From contig CANLSM010000018.1 of the NCBI GenBank assembly GCA_947493745.1, positions 1 to 64,000 of the forward strand: a stretch of 64,000 bases of DNA, given 5' to 3'. The DNA is from an uncultured Paracoccaceae bacterium (lineage in GTDB: Bacteria > Pseudomonadota > Alphaproteobacteria > Rhodobacterales > Rhodobacteraceae). The notes beneath the pieces are model-generated. The model saw nothing but the letters and a program-made list of their open reading frames with translations. It did not search any database and was not told the DNA's origin. This document shows positions 27,196 through 36,177 of this stretch, piece by piece (positions within the stretch are counted from its first letter, which is position 1; each line of letters opens with the position of its first letter). Position numbers and translations under genes: made by a program.

Positions 27196-28206
27196 ATGAT
27201 CCGTACCCACCTGCCCAAAGCGGCGGTTCTGGCCGTTATTGGTCTCAGCTTTGGCTCGGAAGCACTGGCAACTGAATGGAATGTCTCGCTCTGGGGCAAA
27301 CGACGTGCCTTTACTGAACATGTTGAGAAACTGGCCGAACTGGTCTCGGAAAAGACCAATGGCGAGTTCACGCTGAACATCAGCTATGGCGGTCTGTCCA
27401 ACAACCGCGAGAACCTCGACGGCATCTCCATCGGAGCCTTTGAAATGGCGCAGTTCTGCGCCGGGTATCATGCCGATAAGAACCCCTCGATCACGGTTCT
27501 GGAACTGCCGTTCCTGGGCGTCGACAGTCTGGAAAAGGAGATCGAGGTCTCCATGGCGGTCTACAATCACCCCGCCGTGCAGGACGATCTGGGCCGCTGG
27601 AATGCGACCCTTCTGATGCCGTCCCCGCTGCCGCAATACAACATCGTGGGTGTGGGCGATGCGCCCAAGACGCTCGACGCCTACAAGGGTCTCGCTGTGC
27701 GCGCGACCGGCGGGATCGGCAAGGCGATGGAAGCCATCGGCGCAGTGCCCACATCCATGTCCGCATCCGAGGTGCGTCAGGCAATGGATAGCGGCGTCGT
27801 GAAAGCAGTCTCCTTCGCGCCACATGCGCATATGTCCTTCGGTACCGTCGAGAATGCGACCTGGTGGACCACCAATCTCAACCCCGGCACGGTGAACTGT
27901 CCGGTGGTTGCCAACACGGACGCGCTCAATGCACTCAGTGATAGCGAGCGTGAGGCACTAATGGGGTCAATCGAGGAATCGCTGGCCCATTACGTGGACT
28001 ACTACAACGGCGCCACGATGGAGGCCTGGGGCCCGCTGCTCGACGAAAAGGGCATCGAGCAGGTGACCTATGACGAGGCCTCGCTGACGGCTTTCCGTGA
28101 TGCGGTCGCAGGCCCGGCTGCCACAGCCTGGGTGGAGGAAAACGCGGCGCGCGGACTGCCCGCGCAGGAACTCTATGATCTGGTAACCGGACTGGTTGCC
28201 AAGTAA
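27196..28206 (+). CDS. dctP: TRAP transporter solute-binding protein (DctP family)
   Basis: A 336-residue periplasmic binding protein with a signal peptide (cleavage near ALA-TEW at about 26). The family features include the conserved arginine segment GLAVRATGGIG near 165-175, which in characterised members contacts the carboxylate of the ligand, and EVRQAMDSGVVKAVSF. The ligand is probably a carboxylic acid, but which one cannot be said. A strong GGAGGA ribosome site precedes the ATG. The hairpin at 28214-28239 separates it from the permease genes and would favour higher expression of the binding protein. Confidence 0.92.
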   Translation: MIRTHLPKAAVLAVIGLSFGSEALATEWNVSLWGKRRAFTEHVEKLAELVSEKTNGEFTLNISYGGLSNNRENLDGISIGAFEMAQFCAGYHADKNPSITVLELPFLGVDSLEKEIEVSMAVYNHPAVQDDLGRWNATLLMPSPLPQYNIVGVGDAPKTLDAYKGLAVRATGGIGKAMEAIGAVPTSMSASEVRQAMDSGVVKAVSFAPHAHMSFGTVENATWWTTNLNPGTVNCPVVANTDALNALSDSEREALMGSIEESLAHYVDYYNGATMEAWGPLLDEKGIEQVTYDEASLTAFRDAVAGPAATAWVEENAARGLPAQELYDLVTGLVAK

Positions 28207-28213
28207 ATCGACT

Positions 28214-28239
28214 GGCCGGTGCGACCTCTCGCATCGGCC
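28214..28239 (+). promoter_or_regulatory. Intercistronic hairpin between dctP and dctQ
   Basis: GGCCGGTGCGA and TCGCATCGGCC form an 11-bp stem with one G-T pair around a CCTC loop, starting eight bases after the dctP stop. No T-run follows. Such structures commonly protect the upstream binding-protein message from 3' exonucleases and lower permease expression. That role is inferred from position and shape. Confidence 0.55.
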
Positions 28240-28266
28240 GTTCCCCCTATTTGACAGGAGAGCCTG

Positions 28267-28905
28267 ATGGCTGGCGCTTCCTCTGTGCTGCAAGATGACA
28301 GCTTGCTCTCGAAGCTGGATCGGGCGCTTTTTCGGGTCGAGACTTTTATGGCGCTGATCTGCGGCATCGCAGTCTTCTCTCTGATGCTGCTGGCGGTTTT
28401 CAGCGTCGGCGGGCGCAACCTGTTTCAACAGCCCTTGCGCGGCTATGTGGACTGGATCGAACAGGCAATGCCGCTCATCGCCTTTCTTGGTGTCGCCTAT
28501 TGCCAACGGCTTGGCGGGCATATCCGCATGGATATCCTGGTCGGGCAACTGAAAGGCCGCCCCCTGTGGATTGCCGAGTTTCTGACCACGGTTGCGATGC
28601 TCGTTCTGATGCTGCTTCTGGTCTGGGGGTCGTTTGCACATTTCCAACGCTCGTTTGACATCAACGCGCCCTTATGGAGTCGCGATTCCAGTTTTGACAT
28701 CAAACTGCCGCTCTGGCCCGCAAAGCTGGTGGTCCCTGTGGCCTTCAGCGTGCTGAGCCTGCGGATGATGCTTCAGCTTTGGGGATATGCCCGCGCAATT
28801 CGGATCGGCACAGACCGGCCCGTCGCTGTCCCGATGATCGAGGATGCAGCAACGCAGGCAGCCAATGAAGCCGCGACTGTCTCGGGACTGGAGGACAACC
28901 GATGA
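28267..28905 (+). CDS. dctQ: TRAP transporter small permease (DctQ)
   Basis: A 212-residue membrane protein with four hydrophobic helices and the DctQ signatures: a cytoplasmic N-terminus, GGRNLFQQPL after helix 1, and WIEQAMPLIAFLGVAYCQRLGGHIRMD. It forms the small subunit of the sodium-driven TRAP complex. AGGAG precedes the ATG. Its stop overlaps the dctM start by four bases. The tail is longer and more charged than average. Confidence 0.9.
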   Translation: MAGASSVLQDDSLLSKLDRALFRVETFMALICGIAVFSLMLLAVFSVGGRNLFQQPLRGYVDWIEQAMPLIAFLGVAYCQRLGGHIRMDILVGQLKGRPLWIAEFLTTVAMLVLMLLLVWGSFAHFQRSFDINAPLWSRDSSFDIKLPLWPAKLVVPVAFSVLSLRMMLQLWGYARAIRIGTDRPVAVPMIEDAATQAANEAATVSGLEDNR

Positions 28906-30311
28906 CCCCGACGGATATCGGTCTATGGACCACCGGCATCATGCTGGTTTTCGTGGTTCTGGGCATGCGCGTGGGCTTTGCCGCGGCACTCGGCGGGCTG
29001 ATCGGACTGATCTGGATCTTCTGGTCCAAGAAGGGCTATGCGCCCGATCAGTTCACATGGGCGCTGACGGTCGCCACCAAGACCGCCGGTCAGGTGCCCC
29101 ATTCCAAGGTGTCCTCACAGGCGCTCTCGCTGATCCCGACTTTTATCCTGATCGGCTATCTCGCCTATTATGCGGGCCTGACCAAGGCGCTTTTCGAGGC
29201 CGCAAAGCGCTGGGTTGGCTGGCTGCCGGGTGGCTTGGGTGTGGCCACGGTCTTTGCCACCGCAGGTTTTGCCGCCGTCTCGGGCGCATCGGTCGCCACC
29301 TCCGCCGTTTTTGCCCGCATCGCAATCCCCGAGATGCTGGCCATTGGCTATGACAAACGCTTCGCCGCAGGTGTTGTCGCCGCAGCCGGAACGCTCGCCT
29401 CCCTGATCCCGCCATCGGCCATCCTTGTGATCTACGCCATCATTGTGGAGCAGGATGTGGGCGCATTGCTGCTCGCAGGCTTCCTGCCCGGAGCCTTCTC
29501 GGCGGTGATTTATGGCGGGCTTGTGGTGACACTGGCGCTGACCTTCAAGAATTTCGGCCCACCGGTGCGCGGCTTCACCTGGGGGCAGCGGTTTGCCGCC
29601 CTGCCCGGCGCCCTGCCGATCGTCTTCGTGGTCGTGATCATCATCTTCTTCATCTACAATCCGTTCGGCGGCGATGCCTGGGGCACACCGACCGAGGGCG
29701 GTGCGCTTGGTGCCTTCGTTGTCTTCCTGATGGCGCTTTGGCGCGGCATGCGCTGGCCACAATTGAGAGATGCGCTGATCGAGACGGCCAAGCTTTCGGT
29801 GATGATCTTCACGATCATCTGGGGCGTACTGATCTATGTCCGCTTCCTGGGCTTTGCCGACCTGCCTGGTGTCTTTTCCGACTGGATCACCTCGCTTGAT
29901 CAAAGTCCGATGCTAACGCTGATCTTCATCCTTCTGGCCTATGCAGTGCTGGGCATGTTCATGGACGCCATCGGCATGTTGCTGCTGACACTGCCGGTGG
30001 TCTACCCGGCGGTCATCGCACTGAACGGTGGCGAAGGGGTAACGGCGGCGGACAGCGCGTTCGGCATGTCGTCCACAGCCTGTGCGATCTGGTTCGGTAT
30101 CATCGTGGTGAAAATGGCAGAGCTTTGCCTGATCACGCCACCCATCGGGCTGAACTGCTTCGTCGTGGCGGGCGTCCGCTCGGACATCTCGGTTCAGGAT
30201 GTCTTCAAAGGGGCATCGCCCTTCTTCGTGGCCGACGCGCTGACAATTGCGGGGCTGATCGCATTCCCCTCGATTGTACTTTTCCTGCCCAACCTTTTGC
30301 TTGGGAGTTAG
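28902..30311 (+). CDS. dctM: TRAP transporter large permease (DctM)
   Basis: A 469-residue membrane protein with about twelve helices, the elevator-type transport subunit of the TRAP system. Conserved segments include FATAGFAAVSGASVATSAVFARIAIPEM, split across a helix hairpin, and GMFMDAIGMLLLTLPVVYP and ITPPIGLNCFVV near the end. It is somewhat longer than the usual 425-430, mainly in the loop near 60-75 and around 230-255. A hairpin 18 bases after the stop may end the transcript. Confidence 0.92.
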   Translation: MTPTDIGLWTTGIMLVFVVLGMRVGFAAALGGLIGLIWIFWSKKGYAPDQFTWALTVATKTAGQVPHSKVSSQALSLIPTFILIGYLAYYAGLTKALFEAAKRWVGWLPGGLGVATVFATAGFAAVSGASVATSAVFARIAIPEMLAIGYDKRFAAGVVAAAGTLASLIPPSAILVIYAIIVEQDVGALLLAGFLPGAFSAVIYGGLVVTLALTFKNFGPPVRGFTWGQRFAALPGALPIVFVVVIIIFFIYNPFGGDAWGTPTEGGALGAFVVFLMALWRGMRWPQLRDALIETAKLSVMIFTIIWGVLIYVRFLGFADLPGVFSDWITSLDQSPMLTLIFILLAYAVLGMFMDAIGMLLLTLPVVYPAVIALNGGEGVTAADSAFGMSSTACAIWFGIIVVKMAELCLITPPIGLNCFVVAGVRSDISVQDVFKGASPFFVADALTIAGLIAFPSIVLFLPNLLLGS

Positions 30312-30328
30312 CGTGTTTTTGGTATAAA

Positions 30329-30369
30329 AACAGGCAGTTGGCCACGCCAGCGGCCAGTTTTTGCCTGTT
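30329..30369 (+). terminator. Hairpin downstream of dctM
   Basis: AACAGGCA (30329-30336) pairs with TGCCTGTT (30362-30369) and, inside it, TGGCC (30339-30343) pairs with GGCCA (30352-30356). The structure follows the TRAP operon and precedes the next operon start by 73 bases. The T-run is within the right arm rather than after it, so termination would be imperfect. Confidence 0.45.
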
Positions 30370-30441
30370 GTTGCCTAAAAAATGTGACAATTCCTGCCTA
30401 TATACTCACTATAAGAAAAAATTACTCCGAAGGGGACAGAA

Positions 30442-31518
30442 ATGGCTGATTTTGACGCTGCTATTCGTGAAAGCCAGGAAGAAGTTCAGCAGGCACAGGC
30501 CAAAATAGCTGAACTGACCAGCCGGATCGAGACCGCCCAGAGCAAGATGAAAGACGGTCAGGATATTGCCGTCGATATCGAGAATGCCTCGCTTGAGGAC
30601 GTTCATGCCCATGCGGATGCGATGAATGCGAACATCGCGGAATTGATCATGGGTCTTGACGATGTCACTGCCGGGTTCTCCAAGGAATTCGATGCAATGC
30701 GCGACAAAACCGGGTGGGAGAGTTTCGTCGGCGTCTTCTCGCGCGGCAAATCCGATGCCATGCGCGAAGAGCGGATGCGTGCAGCCTCCGTTGATGACAA
30801 GCTGCAGGATCTGATTTCGAAATCCGATATCATTGTCAGCCTATTGCAGGGACAGCTTGAGACATTGAACGACCACAAGACCCGGGTTGAGGGCAATCTG
30901 ACCGAAACCCTGTCCGAGCGTGAAACCACCGTGGGTGAGCTTGAGGCGATCAAGTCCGAGATCATGGGCATGGACCCCAAGATCATCGAGATGGAGAACA
31001 AGATCTCCATGGAGCAGGACGCCGCCACCCGTACCCAGTTGGAAAGCGAACTTGCCGCACTGAACACACGCTTCAACGAGCTGGCCCAGAACGAGCAGGT
31101 GAAGCTGGCCAAATCGCAGACACTTGAACGGTACATCGAGAAGGGCAAAAGCTGGATCGACAGCCTTCAGAACCAGGCTGCAACCCAGATGGTGCTGATC
31201 AACAAGCTGCAGACAGACACCAAGCAGCGGGTCGTGCTCTATGACGCGCTGACGAAGTCGCTCAAGACCGCGCAGCAGCAGGATGTGGCCCACCGGATCA
31301 ACGAGATCGGGGTTGCCACCGATCAGGAGGCGCAGCAGGCCATGGCCGCCATCGGCTCTGCTACCAATCAGCGGATGGCCGACATGATGGAAAAGCACGA
31401 GGACCATATGGTCTTTGCCCGCAAGGTTCTTGAGGAGAAGGCCAAGTCCGACGAGCGTTTCGCCCGGCGGTTTGCGACCATTGTCGAGAAACATGACAAG
31501 AACCTCTACGGCGCCTAA
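30442..31518 (+). CDS. Coiled-coil protein of unknown function, first gene of AAA+ operon
   Basis: A 358-residue, charged, almost wholly helical protein without signal peptide or membrane segment. Coiled-coil is likely at about 5-60, 140-235 and 300-350; a tryptophan-centred segment TGWESFVGVFSRGK (about 91-104) breaks the first part. The layout recalls the TelA/KlaA toxic-anion-resistance family (helical, with a W-E-x-x-x-G segment ahead of long helices), but I see no clear signature, so this is only a suggestion. GAAGGGG precedes the ATG. The next gene starts with GTG immediately after its stop. Confidence 0.7.
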   Translation: MADFDAAIRESQEEVQQAQAKIAELTSRIETAQSKMKDGQDIAVDIENASLEDVHAHADAMNANIAELIMGLDDVTAGFSKEFDAMRDKTGWESFVGVFSRGKSDAMREERMRAASVDDKLQDLISKSDIIVSLLQGQLETLNDHKTRVEGNLTETLSERETTVGELEAIKSEIMGMDPKIIEMENKISMEQDAATRTQLESELAALNTRFNELAQNEQVKLAKSQTLERYIEKGKSWIDSLQNQAATQMVLINKLQTDTKQRVVLYDALTKSLKTAQQQDVAHRINEIGVATDQEAQQAMAAIGSATNQRMADMMEKHEDHMVFARKVLEEKAKSDERFARRFATIVEKHDKNLYGA

Positions 31519-32640
31519 GTGGAACTACGCAAAGACCATTTCTCCTTGAGCGATGCGGCGGCCTCTCGCCGCTACTTCTCGAAATTCGAGCGCATTATCA
31601 AACATGTACGCGATGTTGTTCCACTTTCGGCAGAGCGTCAGAAACTCTACGAGCCCGAGTTGGCGATTATCGAGGGATATGTCGGCGCGCTCGCCTCGAC
31701 CTTCACGGCACTCTCCTACAAGCATCTGATGGCGGGCCGGATTTCGGACGCCTTGCCAAATGAACTGGAGATCGACAGGCGGGACAGCGGCTTTCCGGTG
31801 TTTCGCGAGATCATGCAGATGTCGGTCGATGCCGGTCAGGTGGAGACGCGGCTTGCCAACCTGCCCGACCAGACCGAGTTGCGCAAGGAGATGGTCAGCT
31901 ACATCCTGGATGCACAAGAGCCCCCGACCCGGCTGCAATTCGCGATGTCCCAGCGCATCTACTACGAGGCCCTGCAAAGCCGCGCGGTTTTCTGGGCGCA
32001 AAATGATCCACAGGCGCAATGGCTCGGCACGCTCCAGAACGGGCGGCGGCAGTATCTTGTCCACTGGGCGGTCTATGACAGCCAGACCAACCTGCCCGTA
32101 GTCTACCTGATGTATCTCGAGGACAGTGGCCGCGACGGGCTGCCGCGGGATCAGCGACGCTGGCCACGGATGCAGAGCCATCTGGTTGCGCAATCGATCT
32201 CGTCCCTCACGCTTCTGACCATCGCCAAGGGGTTCGATGAGGATTTTGACGATCTGCATCCCAAGCTGCTGCGGCGCATCCATGTCGGGCCGATGTACAG
32301 TCACGCCTTCACCAGACAGGACGGACCGCTGCGGGAGGTTCTGGCAGAAGCATCCGGCAAGCCCGGTCTTGACTGGGCGCTGAGCTGGGGCGTCGAGAGC
32401 CTTTCGTCCGCGCGGGTTGAGCGTGTCTCTTCAGGGCTCTTCAGCAGCGTGGACCGCGAGATCTTCAGGCTGGACCATTTCACACCCGACTCGGAAGAGA
32501 TCGGCGCAACCAATGTGACCCGTGCGATTATCCTGCCCCAGCGCCCCTATCAGGTGCTCAAGGACCGTAATCCGGAGGGTCTGCGGCAGGTACACAAATA
32601 CGTTGTCGGCGATGGCGGCAAGGTCCTGAGCAATGTTTGA
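31519..32640 (+). CDS. Conserved hypothetical protein of the AAA+ operon
   Basis: A 373-residue cytoplasmic protein that I do not recognise. It lacks membrane segments and metal-binding cysteines. The central part (about 170-215) looks like a beta-sheet core (GRRQYLVHWAVYDSQTN then LPVVYLMYLEDSG), flanked by helices. The GTG start directly abuts the stop of the coiled-coil gene and has no separate ribosome site, so translation is probably coupled. Nine bases separate it from the AAA+ ATPase gene, with which it presumably acts. Confidence 0.7.
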   Translation: MELRKDHFSLSDAAASRRYFSKFERIIKHVRDVVPLSAERQKLYEPELAIIEGYVGALASTFTALSYKHLMAGRISDALPNELEIDRRDSGFPVFREIMQMSVDAGQVETRLANLPDQTELRKEMVSYILDAQEPPTRLQFAMSQRIYYEALQSRAVFWAQNDPQAQWLGTLQNGRRQYLVHWAVYDSQTNLPVVYLMYLEDSGRDGLPRDQRRWPRMQSHLVAQSISSLTLLTIAKGFDEDFDDLHPKLLRRIHVGPMYSHAFTRQDGPLREVLAEASGKPGLDWALSWGVESLSSARVERVSSGLFSSVDREIFRLDHFTPDSEEIGATNVTRAIILPQRPYQVLKDRNPEGLRQVHKYVVGDGGKVLSNV

Positions 32641-32649
32641 GGGAAGTCA

Positions 32650-34581
32650 ATGAGCACTAGTCAGAACCTGATGCAGATCACAGAGGATCAGATCAAGGCA
32701 GAGTACAAGTCCGCCGAAGCGCTGATCTTCGGCTTCGATCACACCCCGCGCATCGCCAAACAGAAAGAGGCCGACCGCGAGGAACGCAGCCGTGGCATCG
32801 GGCGGCGCAGGAGGTTCCGGCCCACCACACCCGGTCTGGTCACCCAATCGACCGCACGGCCCGAAGGGGTGCATATCCTCGACCAGATCCAGCTCTCGGA
32901 TGAAGAGGATCCGTTGATGAGCCCGGCCCAGGCCAGCACGGTACACAGCCTGCGGCGGGCCCTTTCCATATCGAAGGTCGTCACCGATCTCTTTGCGCAA
33001 CAGACCGGCCTCGCCGATCTGAAACGCGAGAACCTTGAAGGCTGGCTGAGCGAGGGCAGCGATGCGAAATTCGGCGATCTGCTGAGTGCAGCCGCATGCG
33101 TCTCGCTGCATGTCTTTGCCAACACACTGAGCTACCTGCTCTCTGATCACGCTTCGGAAACGACAGTGGAGATTGGCGAGGTGGACGAGATCCTCACCGA
33201 CAATCCCCAGATCGCGATCTATGGCGCAATGTGGGAACTGGATCAGGACCTCAAGGTCTTTGCCAAGGATGATACGACCATGCTCGCCGTCATCATGGCC
33301 TATTGCGAGAAGCTGATGGAGAAGGTCAGCCTGCGCGCCCAGACCATATCCAGCCTGCAACCCTTCACTGCCAACAGCTACCGGGTGGAGGCCGACGATC
33401 TGACGATCAACGGTTTCACACCGTCGCGCCATGCGCGTGGCTCGAAGCTGACCATGACCTTTAAGAAACCGCACGAGGTCGTGGGCAACCATATCGCAAA
33501 GTACCAGTCCATGAAGCTCGCCAAGATGCTGATGGCCTATGATTTCGAGCGCAAGATGAACCCGTTCGCCGAGCTTGGTGGTTTCATCTTCACCTTCATG
33601 GGCGACGGGATGCCGGGGACCGGAAAGACGACGCTTATCCAGATGATGGCAGGTCTGATTAACGATTATTGTCAGGTAGCAGGCTATCCGTTTCGCTACC
33701 AGAACCTCTCGACCGAGAGCATCGACAGCTATCAGGGCAAGTCCGCCCAGAACGCCAAGGCTTTCATCAACAACGTGATCGACCCAAATGTGATCGGTTT
33801 CGGAACCATCGACGATATCGACCAGCTTGCGGGCAAGCGCGGGGATCGCCAGTCAAGTGCAGGGCAGTTGGAGATCACGGCCGTTCTGATGGAGAGTTTC
33901 GCAGGTGCCAATACGGTCGTGCGGGGCAACTGCACCTTTGGCATGTTCTCGAATTACCCGGAGAATGTCGATGATGCGTTGCGACAGCGCGCAGGCGCGC
34001 GCTTCCTGGTCGATGGGCCAAAAACGCGGGACGACTATATCGACATCTTCTCGCTGCTTCTGGGCAAGAACCACAAGATCCCGCTGGGTGAGCATGACCT
34101 CTTCTCGGCCCAGGAGATCAGGAAGGCGGTTGCCGCGTCCTATGACAGCCATTCAGTTCCGCATGAGGCAGGGCTGAAAACCGCCTTTGAGGCGGCCACC
34201 GAAAAGATCGGCGCGCTTGATACGATCGCCAAGCTTGGCACCTATCTCAAGGCCATTCAGGAGGCTGACCCGCGTTTCACGGGCCGCGCGATCAAGAACA
34301 TCACCGATGCCATCAAGACCCGCGCAATGGACTTCGAGTTGCCTGACGAGTGGATGGAGACGCCGGAGCTTTTCTTCGAGAAGGACTATTCTACCAAGCG
34401 GGACATGATCGCCGATCTCGCCCAGCCGATCACCATCGAGATGGTGATCCAGGAGATCAACCGCTATGCGGATAGCGAGTTCCGCTATGCTGACAAATCC
34501 GACGAGATTGCCATCGACAATGCCGTGCGTGACATGGAACGTCATGCCGAGGCCAAACGCCGCTTTCTGGACGCCAACTGA
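32650..34581 (+). CDS. AAA+ ATPase of an uncharacterised operon
   Basis: A 643-residue protein with one AAA+ domain. The N-terminal 300 residues are helical with a basic patch (GRRRRFRP, 51-58). The Walker A loop is GDGMPGTGKTT (318-328, Lys326), Walker B is IGFGTIDDID (about 382-391), sensor 1 is in FSNYPE (N435), and arginines at 445-451 may be the finger. Such proteins remodel partner proteins as hexamers. GAGGGAAG lies upstream of the ATG. Its TGA overlaps the next ATG by one base. Membrane proteins later in the operon suggest an envelope-linked substrate; this is inference. Confidence 0.85.
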   Translation: MSTSQNLMQITEDQIKAEYKSAEALIFGFDHTPRIAKQKEADREERSRGIGRRRRFRPTTPGLVTQSTARPEGVHILDQIQLSDEEDPLMSPAQASTVHSLRRALSISKVVTDLFAQQTGLADLKRENLEGWLSEGSDAKFGDLLSAAACVSLHVFANTLSYLLSDHASETTVEIGEVDEILTDNPQIAIYGAMWELDQDLKVFAKDDTTMLAVIMAYCEKLMEKVSLRAQTISSLQPFTANSYRVEADDLTINGFTPSRHARGSKLTMTFKKPHEVVGNHIAKYQSMKLAKMLMAYDFERKMNPFAELGGFIFTFMGDGMPGTGKTTLIQMMAGLINDYCQVAGYPFRYQNLSTESIDSYQGKSAQNAKAFINNVIDPNVIGFGTIDDIDQLAGKRGDRQSSAGQLEITAVLMESFAGANTVVRGNCTFGMFSNYPENVDDALRQRAGARFLVDGPKTRDDYIDIFSLLLGKNHKIPLGEHDLFSAQEIRKAVAASYDSHSVPHEAGLKTAFEAATEKIGALDTIAKLGTYLKAIQEADPRFTGRAIKNITDAIKTRAMDFELPDEWMETPELFFEKDYSTKRDMIADLAQPITIEMVIQEINRYADSEFRYADKSDEIAIDNAVRDMERHAEAKRRFLDAN

Positions 34582-35885
34582 TGCTGCGACTGATCGAAAA
34601 AGGGCTGATGTTCGGGAACCTCCTGGAGGTCTCGACCCCTGCCCTTGTCGATCGGTACAATCGCGCGCTGGAGCATCTGACCGGCAAGACGACCAAGTTG
34701 ACGGATTTCCATATCGACATCTCCGGCTTCTCGCCCGAGATCGGCGATGAACTGGGGGATGAGAACTATCTCAACCCCGAGGGCTGCAACCGTCAGTTCA
34801 TTCTGATGTCGCCTGATCAGGCACGCGCCCCGCTCCTGAACGCCTGGTTCTCGACTTCGCGTGATATCATCAAGTCGTTCATTCTGGCCAATGAGGCACA
34901 GATCTTCGCGCTGACCACGCAGGATGCGATTGCGGGTGAGTTGATGAACTCGGTCTATCGTCTGCGCACGCCCGAGCAGCTTTTCGATATCCGCAAGATC
35001 ACCATCGAGGCGGACACCACGACCGGCACGCTTTCGGTGGCGCAGGACCTTCGGAAACTTGTTGACCGGTTCATGCAGGAGGAAGATGCCTGGTGGGACG
35101 ATCTGCTGATCGCGCAGATGATCACGCTGGGCAATCAGACGGGCGACATCACGCGCGCGCCTCTGGTGTTTTCCAAGACTGAGTATACCAAGGGCAACTA
35201 TCACACGCGGCATTTCGGCGGGGTCTATGTGTTCCGCGACCTCGATCATCCCGGCTCGATTTTCACCGATATCACTCAGGTGGAGGAGGATCTGCCGGGC
35301 GAGGTGATCCCGCTTGCCAATGCGAACCAGGTGGCGCAGTTCCTGGCCCGCAACGGTCTGGTCGAGACGGTGGTCGAGGCGCGCGATCTGGACGCGGCAT
35401 CGCTCATCCGGCAACGGCTCGATTTCATCCTGATTGATCATGCCGCCCGCAAGGGCGAGACGCTCGCCAGCCCCTCGCGGCTCGACATGCGCAAACTGGC
35501 AAGACGCCATCTGCGCAGCTTGCCCGAGGCATTTCACGCCCTGACCGAATTGTTGCGCTGGGTCGAGCAGGGCGGACGCTGGCCAACCATCGCCTCCGAC
35601 CACCCGGCCTATTTCTATACCTTGCGGGCCAAACAGGGACCGGATCGGGATCTGGTGAACATGCTGATCGCAGAGCTTTCACCGCTTGATGTCCGCCAGT
35701 TGTTCATCTGCCACAAGGCCGCGTTCTATGACGCCTATCGCCAGTGGGATGACAGCAAACGCGAATATGTGGCCGAGTTTCTGGCGCAGGAATACGCAAT
35801 CGACAAGGCCGGTGCACGCAACGCGCTGTTCGGCGCAGAACCGGCAATGGAGGAAACCAGCCGCATACCGGGCCCATGGGGATAA
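34581..35885 (+). CDS. Conserved hypothetical protein following the AAA+ ATPase
   Basis: A 434-residue soluble protein without a domain I can prove; it may belong to a domain-of-unknown-function family (DUF6638, from memory and unverified). Features are an N-terminal FGNLLEVSTPALVDRYN segment, a beta-rich middle (about 200-240, YHTRHFGGVYVFRDLDHPGS), and a helical C-terminal part with LDMRKLARRHL. The start is coupled to the ATPase stop (TGATG), a strong sign of a shared complex or fixed stoichiometry. The stop overlaps the ribosome site of the small membrane protein gene. Confidence 0.72.
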   Translation: MLRLIEKGLMFGNLLEVSTPALVDRYNRALEHLTGKTTKLTDFHIDISGFSPEIGDELGDENYLNPEGCNRQFILMSPDQARAPLLNAWFSTSRDIIKSFILANEAQIFALTTQDAIAGELMNSVYRLRTPEQLFDIRKITIEADTTTGTLSVAQDLRKLVDRFMQEEDAWWDDLLIAQMITLGNQTGDITRAPLVFSKTEYTKGNYHTRHFGGVYVFRDLDHPGSIFTDITQVEEDLPGEVIPLANANQVAQFLARNGLVETVVEARDLDAASLIRQRLDFILIDHAARKGETLASPSRLDMRKLARRHLRSLPEAFHALTELLRWVEQGGRWPTIASDHPAYFYTLRAKQGPDRDLVNMLIAELSPLDVRQLFICHKAAFYDAYRQWDDSKREYVAEFLAQEYAIDKAGARNALFGAEPAMEETSRIPGPWG

Positions 35886-35895
35886 GGAGGACAGA

Positions 35896-36165
35896 ATGAT
35901 ACTCTGGCTGTTTCGGATCGTAGTGATCTTCGCCATACTGACCCTGATCTACGTGGCGCTCTCGCGATACTATCGCTGGGACCGGGCGCGGGAGTTGCGA
36001 ACCGAGTTCGACGCGGGCGAGGCCGGCACAGAGGACCGGGACGCGCATATTGCCCAAGGCCTCAGCCAATATGACCGCTCCTTGAAGAAGAAGCTGGTTT
36101 TCGGTGTCTATCTGGTGCCACTGGCGGCAATTGCCCTGCTGCTCTTCGTCGCCAACAACATGTAA
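35896..36165 (+). CDS. Small two-helix membrane protein
   Basis: An 89-residue protein with helices at about 2-22 and 69-87 joined by a charged linker with many Arg and Asp. AAGGAGG sits six bases before the ATG at 35896, a strong site. It is placed between the ATPase-linked protein and the DUF1523 gene, and may anchor the cytoplasmic components to the membrane. No family recognised. Confidence 0.7.
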   Translation: MILWLFRIVVIFAILTLIYVALSRYYRWDRARELRTEFDAGEAGTEDRDAHIAQGLSQYDRSLKKKLVFGVYLVPLAAIALLLFVANNM

Positions 36166-36177
36166 CGGGAGGCTGGC

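Noticed and set aside
23578-30311. Efflux and TRAP genes as one catabolic operon
   Set aside because: A 135-base gap with its own strong ribosome site separates them, and the functions do not point to a shared substrate.
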